From: Spirosoma sp. KCTC 42546
GTDB taxonomy: Bacteria; Bacteroidota; Bacteroidia; Cytophagales; Spirosomataceae
Direction of reading: 5' to 3'
Assembly (NCBI RefSeq): GCF_006965485.1
Contig: NZ_CP041360.1
Span: 4,382,501-4,446,500, forward strand
DNA: 64,000 bases
Part shown: positions 17,290 to 24,971 of the stretch, one piece after another
Layout of the letters: each line of letters starts with the position of its first letter
Numbering within the stretch: position 1 is the first letter of the stretch
The notes under the pieces: model-generated
The model's database searches: none
Told to the model about the DNA's origin: nothing
The model's input: the letters and a program-made list of their open reading frames with translations, nothing else
Made by a program: the position numbers and the translations under genes

Positions 17290-19620
17290 CTATACTTTCA
17301 GATTACTGACTTTTATCTCCACCGTTTTCTTCCCCTCTCCTGCCACAGTTACCTCTTTACCATTCAACTTGATGGTGATGGGTTGTGCTGAAGAATTTTG
17401 AACCGTTACATTCTGCTGAGTGGTTGTCACCTGCAATAAGGCCCCCCGGAACCGAATCTTGAACGAAAGCGACTGCCAGTTATCAGGACAGTAAGGATCC
17501 AAAACAACCTTTTCATGTTCAATACGTAGCCCCCCAAATCCTTTCACAACTGCCAACCAGGTACCAGCCATCGACGTAATGTGGCAGCCATCTTCGGTGT
17601 CGTTGTTGTAATCGTCGAGGTCAAGCCGGGCGGTGCGGAGGTACATTTCGTAAGCCTTTTCTTTCATCCCCAGCTTCGACGCCTGAATGGAATGAACGCA
17701 GGGCGACAACGATGACTCATGCACTGTCATGGGTTCGTAGAATTCAAAATTTCGCCGGAGTGTATCGGTATCGAACTCATCTTCAAAGAAATAGAGTCCC
17801 TGCAATACATCGGCCTGTTTGATAAAACATGACCGCAAAATCCGATCCCATGACCAGTTCTGGTTAATAGGCCGCTGACCTTTCGGGATGTCCGAAACAG
17901 GCATCAGGTCTTTATCCAGAAACCCTTCCTGCTGAAGGAAAACCCCCAACTTCTCATCCTGAGGCAGGTACATTCTTTCAATAATCTGCTTAGCGGTAGC
18001 CAATTCCCTCTCTTCGCGAAAGTGAATCCGATCGATCAGTTCAGCATATTTATCCCAGTCAAGAGCTTTTACTTTGCCAACAGCCTCTACCGTGTAGCGA
18101 AGGGTCCAGGCGGCCAGGTAATTGGTGTACCAGTTGTTGTTAACGTTGTTTTCGTACTCGTTGGGGCCAGTTACGCCCAGCATAACATACTGCTCTTTTG
18201 CTTTCGACCAGTTGACACGCTGACTCCAGAAACGGCTGATGGCAATGAGTACTTCCAGACCGTATTCAACCAGATACTGCTCATCACCCGTGTAACGAAC
18301 GTAATCGTAAATGGCGTAGGCTATGGCCCCATTTCGGTGAATTTCCTCGAAGGTAATTTCCCATTCGTTATGGCACTCTTCGCCGTTCATCGTCACCATC
18401 GGGTAAAGCGCAGCACCCGCTCGGAAGCCTAGTTTTTGTGCATTTTCGATGGCTTTACCGAGTTGTTTGTACCGATAAACCAGCAGGTTTTTGGCCACTT
18501 TCTGGTCGGCAGTTGACAGGTAGAAGGGCAGGCAGTAGGCTTCTGTATCCCAGTAGGTCGAGCCACCATATTTCTCGCCCGTAAAGCCTTTGGGACCAAT
18601 GTTCAATCGCTCGTCTTCGCCGGTATAGGTTTGATTCAACTGGAAGATATTGAACCGGATACCCTGTTGGGCCGCCACATCCCCGTCGATGATAATGTCG
18701 TTGGTTTTCCACTTATCCGCCCAGGCCTGCTTTTGCTCAAACAGCATTTTCTCGAATCCCTTCCGCGTAATCCGCTGGATATATTGATGGGCATCTTTGA
18801 TGATGGTATCCGAATCGTAATTAAGCGACGATAGGTTGACCGCGTATTTGTAAATAACTGTTTCCTGCCCCTTTCGACAATCGAGGGTCATGCGGTTGGC
18901 GACGTACTTTTCGTACTTGATCGGCTGCGACTGAAAATCTACCTTCACGCCATCCTGCTCAATTTCCACACACATACCGGTAGCCACGTGGAAGCCCGTT
19001 TTACGGGTACGAAGTTCAATATAGGCTTCGCCATAAGCTGTTTCCTTACGCACTTCATCCCAGAACGTTTCGTCGTAGTTGGCGTCCCGGTTACGAATAT
19101 CGCCATCAATGTAGGGCGTAATAGTGATTTTAGCGTCGAAATTCAGCGGTTTGATGGCATAACGGATTGCCCCCGACTCATCATCAACAATGGAGCAGAA
19201 CCGTTTGGCATTGATCTGAAGTTCTTTACCGCTTTTGAGAACAGCTACAAAGGATCGTTCAAGATACCCCTCCTGCATGTTCAGCACACGCCGAAAATCA
19301 CGGACTTCGCATTGATTCAGATCCAGAGATTCGTACTCGATATCAATGTCGATACCAATCCAGTTAGCAGCATTCAACACTTTAGCGAAGTATTCGGGGT
19401 AGCCGTTTTTCCACCAGCCCACGCGGGTTTTGTCGGGATAATAAACGCCGGCCACATAATTCCCCTGTAGGGTTTTGCCGGTAAATTTCTCCTCGAAATT
19501 TCCCCGCTGCCCTAATCGGCCATTGCCAATAGACATGAGGCTTTCGGTAATCTCATTAAAGTCACGGTAAAACCCTTCTTCAACAATGTTCCAGGGATCT
19601 TGAGTAATGTAGTGTTTCAT
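17290..19620 (-). CDS. Glycoside hydrolase family 65 disaccharide phosphorylase
   Basis: 776 aa from ATG 19620 (a GTG one codon earlier is possible). GH65 layout: N-terminal beta-sandwich, (alpha/alpha)6 barrel from about residue 320, C-terminal sheet. The general-acid Glu lies in GVTGPNEYENN near residue 485. The phosphate site is visible as KQADVLQGLY near 600 and HESSLSPCVHSI near 640. YGGSTYWDTEAYCLPFY marks the sugar site. These mark it as an inverting phosphorylase of maltose, trehalose, kojibiose or a related alpha-glucoside; the sugar cannot be fixed by eye. It is cytoplasmic. Its ATG overlaps the DinB-family stop as TGATG, so the two are translationally coupled. No beta-phosphoglucomutase or transporter is adjacent. 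Confidence 0.9.
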   Translation of the reverse strand: MKHYITQDPWNIVEEGFYRDFNEITESLMSIGNGRLGQRGNFEEKFTGKTLQGNYVAGVYYPDKTRVGWWKNGYPEYFAKVLNAANWIGIDIDIEYESLDLNQCEVRDFRRVLNMQEGYLERSFVAVLKSGKELQINAKRFCSIVDDESGAIRYAIKPLNFDAKITITPYIDGDIRNRDANYDETFWDEVRKETAYGEAYIELRTRKTGFHVATGMCVEIEQDGVKVDFQSQPIKYEKYVANRMTLDCRKGQETVIYKYAVNLSSLNYDSDTIIKDAHQYIQRITRKGFEKMLFEQKQAWADKWKTNDIIIDGDVAAQQGIRFNIFQLNQTYTGEDERLNIGPKGFTGEKYGGSTYWDTEAYCLPFYLSTADQKVAKNLLVYRYKQLGKAIENAQKLGFRAGAALYPMVTMNGEECHNEWEITFEEIHRNGAIAYAIYDYVRYTGDEQYLVEYGLEVLIAISRFWSQRVNWSKAKEQYVMLGVTGPNEYENNVNNNWYTNYLAAWTLRYTVEAVGKVKALDWDKYAELIDRIHFREERELATAKQIIERMYLPQDEKLGVFLQQEGFLDKDLMPVSDIPKGQRPINQNWSWDRILRSCFIKQADVLQGLYFFEDEFDTDTLRRNFEFYEPMTVHESSLSPCVHSIQASKLGMKEKAYEMYLRTARLDLDDYNNDTEDGCHITSMAGTWLAVVKGFGGLRIEHEKVVLDPYCPDNWQSLSFKIRFRGALLQVTTTQQNVTVQNSSAQPITIKLNGKEVTVAGEGKKTVEIKVSNLKV

Positions 19621-20210
19621 CACAGGTTATTAGTCGTAGTCGCAAAAGTAGCCATTTCCGCTTTTACGCGCATGGCCTGCTTCATGTGTCGTTCGGTATG
19701 GGCCACCAGCATCAGAAAGGCATCACCCAGTCGGATTTTGAGCCAGTTACCAAACAGGGTCATTACCTTATCCTGATTCCAGTCCAGGTAAACAGCTTTA
19801 TCCAGTAGAGTTCGAAGTAAGGTTTGTAGCTCAACAAACTGGCTCATAACCTCCGTAGGCACCAGGTCGGCGGCTGGCCGTGGACGAACCATTCCCGGCG
19901 CAGGAATTTTCATTTTCACCTGAGGATCAACAGCATACAGCATTGCTTTACCAATCCAATCGCTGTTAAGTACCTGATCGGCTGGATTAGCCTGTAGTAA
20001 ACCGAGCTTATCCACCTTATGCTGAATGTTTCGGATATAGAATCGTTCAGCCAGGTTCAGGTGCTGCAGGCATTCCAGAATACTCCAGCTGTCAGGTGCG
20101 GGTTTCCAGCGCAATTGAGCATCCGTGAGCGGTGAAAACTCGGTTTCGACCGTTGCTAAAACAGCCGAAAGGCGCGTTTGGAGTTCCTGGGCAGTGGTGA
20201 GTTTTTGCAT
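19620..20210 (-). CDS. DinB-family (DinB_2) four-helix protein
   Basis: 196 aa. Helical throughout. The metal-binding histidines of the DinB/YfiT fold are visible: SILECLQHLNLAERF near residue 50 and the H-x-x-x-H in LVAHTERHMKQAMR near 175. DRWKPAPDSWS-like sequence (LRWKPAPDSWS) at 34-44 is typical of the DinB_2 group. Members are metal-dependent thiol transferases or hydrolases, mostly uncharacterised. Its stop overlaps the GH65 start codon by one base. Upstream lies a CGCAAAG-type inverted repeat and then the MobA-like gene on the same strand. Confidence 0.82.
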   Translation of the reverse strand: MQKLTTAQELQTRLSAVLATVETEFSPLTDAQLRWKPAPDSWSILECLQHLNLAERFYIRNIQHKVDKLGLLQANPADQVLNSDWIGKAMLYAVDPQVKMKIPAPGMVRPRPAADLVPTEVMSQFVELQTLLRTLLDKAVYLDWNQDKVMTLFGNWLKIRLGDAFLMLVAHTERHMKQAMRVKAEMATFATTTNNL

Positions 20211-20220
20211 GGTTTAGGAT

Positions 20221-20300
20221 TTAACCGCAAAGAACGCAAAGGTTATCGCAAAGAGCGCAAAGCACTAATTTGTCTTAAACTTCGCGCCCTTTGCGGTTAA
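20221..20300. repeat. Inverted repeat, CGCAAAG-word family (element E6)
   Basis: The arms pair over a perfect 12 bp (TTAACCGCAAAG at 20221-20232, CTTTGCGGTTAA at 20289-20300), continuing imperfectly inward. The left side carries four degenerate tandem words of the type CGCAAAG. The right arm contains the stop codon (TAA, 20297-20299) of the MobA-like gene. It fills the spacer to the DinB gene. Confidence 0.8.
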
Positions 20301-20902
20301 GAAAATTGTGCTTGTTGAAACAAATCAACGTCGCGCTTTGAGTCGAGGTCGATGGCTCCGGCTTCGAATGGCACTTCGGAGCAGTCGTTGCGATGCTTCC
20401 CGATGACCCATTTTACACCTTTATCCCCCTGGAGCTGAAGCAGTTCATTTATGTAATTGCGATCGAACAGGGCAGGTACGCTGAGTTGCGTATCATAACG
20501 GCAGGCAACAATCTTTTTCCCTTCCTCCTTCCGAACATCGAACATATGCAGGAGTAGTCCAAGAGAAACAAGTGGTTGATCGGTATGCAATACCAATACG
20601 GCTTCAATATCTTTATGGGTCAAATAAAGTCCTGCCAGCCCTGTCTTCAGCGATGAGGCCTGCCCCGTTGGCCAGCTTGGATTATCGACCAGTGTAATTG
20701 GCAAACCAGCCAGCTCAGGCACAATCCGGGCACGATTGGCACCCAATACCACCACCACTGGCCCTCGTTGCAAGGCCAGCGCATTTTCGGTTACCCGTCG
20801 AATCAGCGACTGGCCTTTATAGGTTAATAACTGTTTTGGTTCACCGCCCATACGAGAGGAGTCCCCAGCGGCTAATATGATCGTTCCAATTTTCAAGTGC
20901 AC
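20297..20902 (-). CDS. MobA/MocA-like nucleotidyltransferase
   Basis: 201 aa, GTG start. GT-A-like NTP transferase with the signature IILAAGDSSRMGGEPKQLL at residues 8-27, a magnesium-binding LHTDQPL near 108, and the MobA-type WPTGQASSLKTGL near 78. It belongs to the NTP_transf_3 group that includes molybdenum cofactor cytidylyl/guanylyltransferases (MocA/MobA). No other molybdenum cofactor genes are close, so the substrate is uncertain. Its last codons lie at the edge of an inverted repeat. Confidence 0.82.
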   Translation of the reverse strand: MHLKIGTIILAAGDSSRMGGEPKQLLTYKGQSLIRRVTENALALQRGPVVVVLGANRARIVPELAGLPITLVDNPSWPTGQASSLKTGLAGLYLTHKDIEAVLVLHTDQPLVSLGLLLHMFDVRKEEGKKIVACRYDTQLSVPALFDRNYINELLQLQGDKGVKWVIGKHRNDCSEVPFEAGAIDLDSKRDVDLFQQAQFS

Positions 20903-20925
20903 TCATTTTTGTTTGTGACAAGATA

Positions 20926-21027
20926 GCGAAAAATGAGTGAAGAGTGTAGAACGAAAAGTGAAGAATAAAAAAGGTAGACCGTACTATTCTTCATTTTTCA
21001 TTCTACACTCTTCACTCATTTTTTCGC
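20926..21027. repeat. Long inverted repeat (about 42 bp), AATGAGTGAAGAGTGTAGA family (element E7)
   Basis: Arms 20926-20967 and 20985-21027 are inverted copies over 42-43 nt with one indel and two substitutions and a short loop of 17 nt. The right arm holds the truA stop codon (TGA, 21012-21014) and codes for its last residues. Words AATGAGTGAA and GAAGAGTGTAGA are shared with the element at 29339-29440. Confidence 0.9.
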
Positions 21028-21770
21028 TTTTTAAACACCTCTTCAGGATACCCTACTTCCATCAACGACAGCCCTTCGGCAGGAGCTGCCCGACCGGCAC
21101 GACGGCGATCCCGGGCCAGAATTATCTGTTCAAATTCGGAACTACTTATCCGCCCCTGCCCTACTGCCAGCAACGTACCGACAATGGCACGAACCATGCC
21201 GTGTAAAAACCGATTGGCTTTAATATGAAAAACTAAATCGCCGGTGGGTTTTTCCTCCCAATAAGCCAGTTCAATCTGACAATTGAAGGTCTTCACATCC
21301 GTCTTCACCTTGCTGAAACTCTCAAAATCGGCATGATTCAGCAACGTTGCAGCCGCTTCATTCATGGCCTTTACGTCCAGCGGCAAGGTGAACACATAGA
21401 CTAATCCATCCCGAAATGGGTCTTTTCGTCGGCTAATCTGGTATTGGTAATAACGAGAGGTAGCCGTGAAACGGGCGTGATCGTCTGCTCTCACCGGAAA
21501 GCACTCATAAACGGCGATATCGGGTGGAAGCAAACTATTCAGCGACCGAATCAAGTATCCGGTTAAGGGTGCATCGAACTCAAAGTGAGCAAATTGCTGG
21601 CCAGCATGAACACCCGCATCGGTTCGACCACTCCCAACGATAGAAATGGGTTGCCGGAGCACGGTTGCTAAAGCTGATTCAAGAACCTCCTGCACACTGA
21701 TGCCATTCGGCTGTCGCTGCCAGCCGTGATACTTTGTGCCCCGGTAAGCCAGTTGTAGAAAATAACGCAT
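21012..21770 (-). CDS. truA: tRNA pseudouridine(38-40) synthase TruA
   Basis: 252 aa from ATG 21770 (MRYFLQLAYRGTKYHGWQRQ); a longer frame to 21845 has an N-terminal tail not seen in TruA. The catalytic Asp is in GSGRTDAGVHAGQ near residue 51. Other TruA blocks are RYYQYQISRRKDPF, NHADFESFSKV and ANRFLHGMVRAIVGTLL. It isomerises uridines 38-40 in the anticodon stem of many tRNAs. The last residues (KKRKNE) and stop codon are encoded in the arm of an inverted repeat, so the C-terminus may have been rewritten by the repeat. Confidence 0.95.
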   Translation of the reverse strand: MRYFLQLAYRGTKYHGWQRQPNGISVQEVLESALATVLRQPISIVGSGRTDAGVHAGQQFAHFEFDAPLTGYLIRSLNSLLPPDIAVYECFPVRADDHARFTATSRYYQYQISRRKDPFRDGLVYVFTLPLDVKAMNEAAATLLNHADFESFSKVKTDVKTFNCQIELAYWEEKPTGDLVFHIKANRFLHGMVRAIVGTLLAVGQGRISSSEFEQIILARDRRRAGRAAPAEGLSLMEVGYPEEVFKKRKNE

Positions 21771-21778
21771 ATTGCCAA

Positions 21779-21786
21779 CAAAAGTA
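21779..21786 (-). promoter_or_regulatory. Possible -7 promoter element of truA
   Basis: TACTTTTG on the minus strand fits the Bacteroidota TAnnTTTG box and lies 9 bp before the chosen start codon, which would give an almost leaderless mRNA. The -33 box is weak. This supports the shorter truA start. Confidence 0.35.
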
Positions 21787-21988
21787 CGGGTTGTCGGCTT
21801 TGCCAGAAACAGTGGAGGCTTTGGTTTCAGGAAAATGATTCCCAAACGCCAAAGCCTCGATTAAAGAGGAAGGAACGAAAAACGATACGGAATCAGCAGG
21901 AAAATTAGTCCTGTTTTGATTACCGAATGTCCACGCCGAGTACTGGTATACTTACTTTCAATACAGGTTTTACGCAAACTACCCCCTG

Positions 21989-22002
21989 CTGCTACGTAGC
22001 AG
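21989..22002. promoter_or_regulatory. 14-bp perfect palindrome between the HTH gene and truA
   Basis: CTGCTACGTAGCAG is a perfect palindrome in the roughly 295-bp spacer between truA and the HTH gene. It could be an operator or a chance palindrome. No other structure stands out in that spacer, which I otherwise see as empty. Confidence 0.25.
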
Positions 22003-22066
22003 AAGAGTTATGACAAACATACAAAAAACATGCCCAATAACCACTAAAATGGCCTTTAATTGACGT

Positions 22067-23356
22067 TTAAAGACGTTCAACTTCGAATCTCAGTTCATCA
22101 ACAAGCTGCCGTAGGCGATCCGTATTTGGTGCTGGAGGTGGTAATTGCTGGCTCACGAAAGCGCAGATTTCCCACACTTCCAACACATCTTTTAACGCTA
22201 TTTCACGGTTTGGCAAGTCGGCACGGTCGGCAGTGAGTAGTAAAGTGCCTTTAACTTTCACCTGGTTATAGACCCGGCGGCAGCAAATACCAGAACCAGT
22301 GGGCGGCTGATGTATAAGCAGGACATATAATTTCCCATCGGCAATATCGAACCAGTTCCGGATAAACTTCCCAACAAGCAACGCCCCAGGAAAGCTAAAG
22401 TCGTCGCCAGCCTCAAACGCGCGATAATGGCCTTCAGGCAAGGTTGGTAAGTGCATAGCCGGAAGCCGATGCAGAAAATCGGCCTGCTGATACCGCTGCC
22501 CATATTCGGCAAACTGCCGTTGGACTACTACAGGAATGGTAGGCGCAACGGTTTGGGCAGGCGCATTCGAATAGGCAGAAGCTGCCGATCCCTCATATAC
22601 GTTGTTAAACGTCAGCGATTCCGTTTGCCGGGTAGAGGGTGTTGGACTACTCGGACGAACAGGTTCAGGCCGTGGTTCTGGTTGTGAAGCAAATAGCCGA
22701 TCAACAGCCTGTTGACCGGACCGATCAGATTGCCTGACATCAGGCTGGGGTTGAAAGGACGATGGCTGGGGACGATCGTTTCCTACGCCGGGACGCACGG
22801 GTGACGTGATTACGGGAGGAACCGGTGGATCTTGTGACCGACGTGGCTCTTCCTGCGTTTTGTAGTATTTATTCAACACCGACGATAGCGGCTGTGGTTC
22901 GGGTGTCGGGGGCGAAGGCTGCGAAAATATATCGGGGAAGTCGGGGTGCTGAAACGGATCATCATCGTCGGCTAATTTACCATCCGATCGAATGGCGGAA
23001 CCTGTTTCATTCGTGCGCCGATCATCCCGATGCGCATACACATCCGTTGTTTTTTGCCCTAGTGGAATACTGAGGTTCGGTGTTTCGCGAAGTTTACGCA
23101 AATCCTGTCGCGTTAGTAGTTCAACCGTTGTATTGAAAGCTTTGGCAATTAACTGTATATTTTGCTGATTCGGGTTGGCACGACCCTCCTCATAAGCCCC
23201 TAACAACGAGCGCTTTATATTTATTTTTCGAGAGAATTGCTCCTGCGTTAAGCCGTTTAGTTTACGTAGGTAGCGGATGTTGTCACTGACGAGCGTCATC
23301 CAGTTTGGGGTGGCTAAAGTTTCAGCTAAGATAAACGATTCATGTTTTAAATCCAT
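22067..23356 (-). CDS. XRE-type HTH regulator with long Pro/Ser/Gln linker and S24-like C-terminus
   Basis: 429 aa. Residues about 18-75 form an XRE helix-turn-helix (NIRYLRKLNGLTQEQFSRKI, KRSLLGAYEEGRANPNQQNI). A disordered linker rich in Pro, Gln, Ser and Arg runs from about 95 to 280. The C-terminus (HYRAFEAGDDFSFPGALLVG, KLYVLLIHQPPTGSGICCRR, VLEVWEICAFVS) resembles the LexA/S24 peptidase-like fold, but the D-S-M serine motif is missing (it reads D-D-F), so it is probably not self-cleaving. A strong GGAGGA precedes the ATG. It is transcribed divergently from an aldehyde dehydrogenase across 124 bp, so it may control that gene. Confidence 0.8.
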   Translation of the reverse strand: MDLKHESFILAETLATPNWMTLVSDNIRYLRKLNGLTQEQFSRKINIKRSLLGAYEEGRANPNQQNIQLIAKAFNTTVELLTRQDLRKLRETPNLSIPLGQKTTDVYAHRDDRRTNETGSAIRSDGKLADDDDPFQHPDFPDIFSQPSPPTPEPQPLSSVLNKYYKTQEEPRRSQDPPVPPVITSPVRPGVGNDRPQPSSFQPQPDVRQSDRSGQQAVDRLFASQPEPRPEPVRPSSPTPSTRQTESLTFNNVYEGSAASAYSNAPAQTVAPTIPVVVQRQFAEYGQRYQQADFLHRLPAMHLPTLPEGHYRAFEAGDDFSFPGALLVGKFIRNWFDIADGKLYVLLIHQPPTGSGICCRRVYNQVKVKGTLLLTADRADLPNREIALKDVLEVWEICAFVSQQLPPPAPNTDRLRQLVDELRFEVERL

Positions 23357-23480
23357 ATCCTCCGCTTTTTTGTATTTTTAGCATAAAAAGTAGGCAGTAA
23401 CCTTTCGATTTAGGGTGGACCTACGCCAACGTCTCTTGGGCACCAGCCCACCGTAAACCGAACACAGAAAACTCAATGCC

Positions 23481-24911
23481 ATGACCACTGTACCCAGCGA
23501 AACCGATTTACACGAAAACATTCAGATCGCCTTTGATCGGCAACGTCGGCATGCACCCCAGATGGCGCTGACAACTGCCGAACAACGGATTGAACGAATC
23601 AGGCGGATTCAAACCTGGGTAAACGCTCATGAGACCGATATTCAGCAGGTTATGTACAATGACTTTCGGAAGCCTTCGGCGGAGGTCATGCTGGGTGAGT
23701 TAATGGCGCTTCATGCCGAGATAACGCATACGCTACGGCAGTTGAACCGATGGATGAAACCACAGTCGTTGCCTACGCCGATGGCCCTAATTGGCACAAA
23801 AAGCCATATCCGTCATGAGCCCAAAGGAAACGTCCTCATTATTTCGCCCTGGAATTACCCGTTTGTCCTTTGTATCAGACCGTTGGTATCCGCTATTGGT
23901 GCAGGCAATGTAGTGATGCTGAAACCCTCAGAACTGACGCCACATACCTCCAGCCTGATCAGAAAGATGATTTCTGAACTGTTTCCGCCCGAGGAAGTGA
24001 CTGTTTGGGAAGGTGATGCTCATGTATCACAAGCCTTGCTGGAACTGCCCTTTAACCATATTTTCTTTACTGGAAGTCCTACTGTCGGGAAGGTTGTAAT
24101 GACCGCTGCGGCAAAGCATTTGGCGTCTGTTACGCTGGAACTAGGCGGAAAATCGCCAGCCATTGTTGATAAGTCGGCCGATGTAAAACAGGCGGCTGGC
24201 CAGTTGGCCTGGGGTAAATGCCTCAACAATGGCCAAACCTGTATTGCGCCCGACTACCTGCTTGTCCATGAGTCTATTAAACAACCCTTCATGCAGGCGT
24301 TTCGCGACTCGATAACGGCCATGTATAGCCCCGACGGCAAACTCGTAGAAGCCTCCGAGAGCTACGCCCGCATTGTTAACAAACGGCATTTTGATCGTAT
24401 TCGCACCCTGGTTGACGATGCGGTTGCCAAAGGGGCTACCGTTACGCTGGGAGGCAAGATGAATCCTGACCAAAATTTCATTGAGCCAACGGTTCTGGAA
24501 AACGTAACCAACGATATGGACGTGATGAAAGAGGAGATATTCGGCCCGGTGCTACCTCTACTTACGTATACCAATCTGGACGATGCGCTCCGTATGGTAA
24601 ACCAGCGGGAAAAACCGCTCGCTCTGTACATTCACAGCCGAAATCGAAAAACGACGCAGTATATTCTGGACAGAACGTCGGCGGGCGACACGGTTGTAAA
24701 CGATACATTGATCCAATTCGGCAATGTGGAATTACCTTTTGGCGGGGTGAATAACAGTGGATTGGGTAAATCGAACGGTTTCTTTAGCTTCCAGGAATTT
24801 TCTAATCAGCGAGGGGTTATGCAACGCGATTTTGGAACGATGAAATTCATTTATCCGCCCTACACCGAGAAGGTGAAAAAGTTGATCAATTTTATTGTAA
24901 AGTACCTGTAG
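23481..24911 (+). CDS. Class 3-type NAD(P)+ aldehyde dehydrogenase
   Basis: 476 aa. ALDH-superfamily motifs are intact: cofactor region ISPWNYPFVLCIRPL near residue 115, FFTGSPTVGK near 195, general-base Glu in LELGGKSP near 220, catalytic Cys in NNGQTCIAPDYLLVH near 254, and EEIFGPVLPLL near 350. Length and the hydrophobic C-terminus (KVKKLINFIVKYL) match the short class 3/fatty aldehyde dehydrogenase group. It oxidises aldehydes to acids; likely substrates are medium or long chain aldehydes. Divergent from the HTH regulator gene. Confidence 0.92.
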   Translation: MTTVPSETDLHENIQIAFDRQRRHAPQMALTTAEQRIERIRRIQTWVNAHETDIQQVMYNDFRKPSAEVMLGELMALHAEITHTLRQLNRWMKPQSLPTPMALIGTKSHIRHEPKGNVLIISPWNYPFVLCIRPLVSAIGAGNVVMLKPSELTPHTSSLIRKMISELFPPEEVTVWEGDAHVSQALLELPFNHIFFTGSPTVGKVVMTAAAKHLASVTLELGGKSPAIVDKSADVKQAAGQLAWGKCLNNGQTCIAPDYLLVHESIKQPFMQAFRDSITAMYSPDGKLVEASESYARIVNKRHFDRIRTLVDDAVAKGATVTLGGKMNPDQNFIEPTVLENVTNDMDVMKEEIFGPVLPLLTYTNLDDALRMVNQREKPLALYIHSRNRKTTQYILDRTSAGDTVVNDTLIQFGNVELPFGGVNNSGLGKSNGFFSFQEFSNQRGVMQRDFGTMKFIYPPYTEKVKKLINFIVKYL

Positions 24912-24971
24912 GATTCAACACCATCAGCACACAGATCATTTTTTCGTTAAAAATCCGTATCATTGATACTG

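Noticed and set aside
21771..21845. Longer TruA start
   Set aside because: The extra residues are unlike TruA and a -7 promoter box lies within them.
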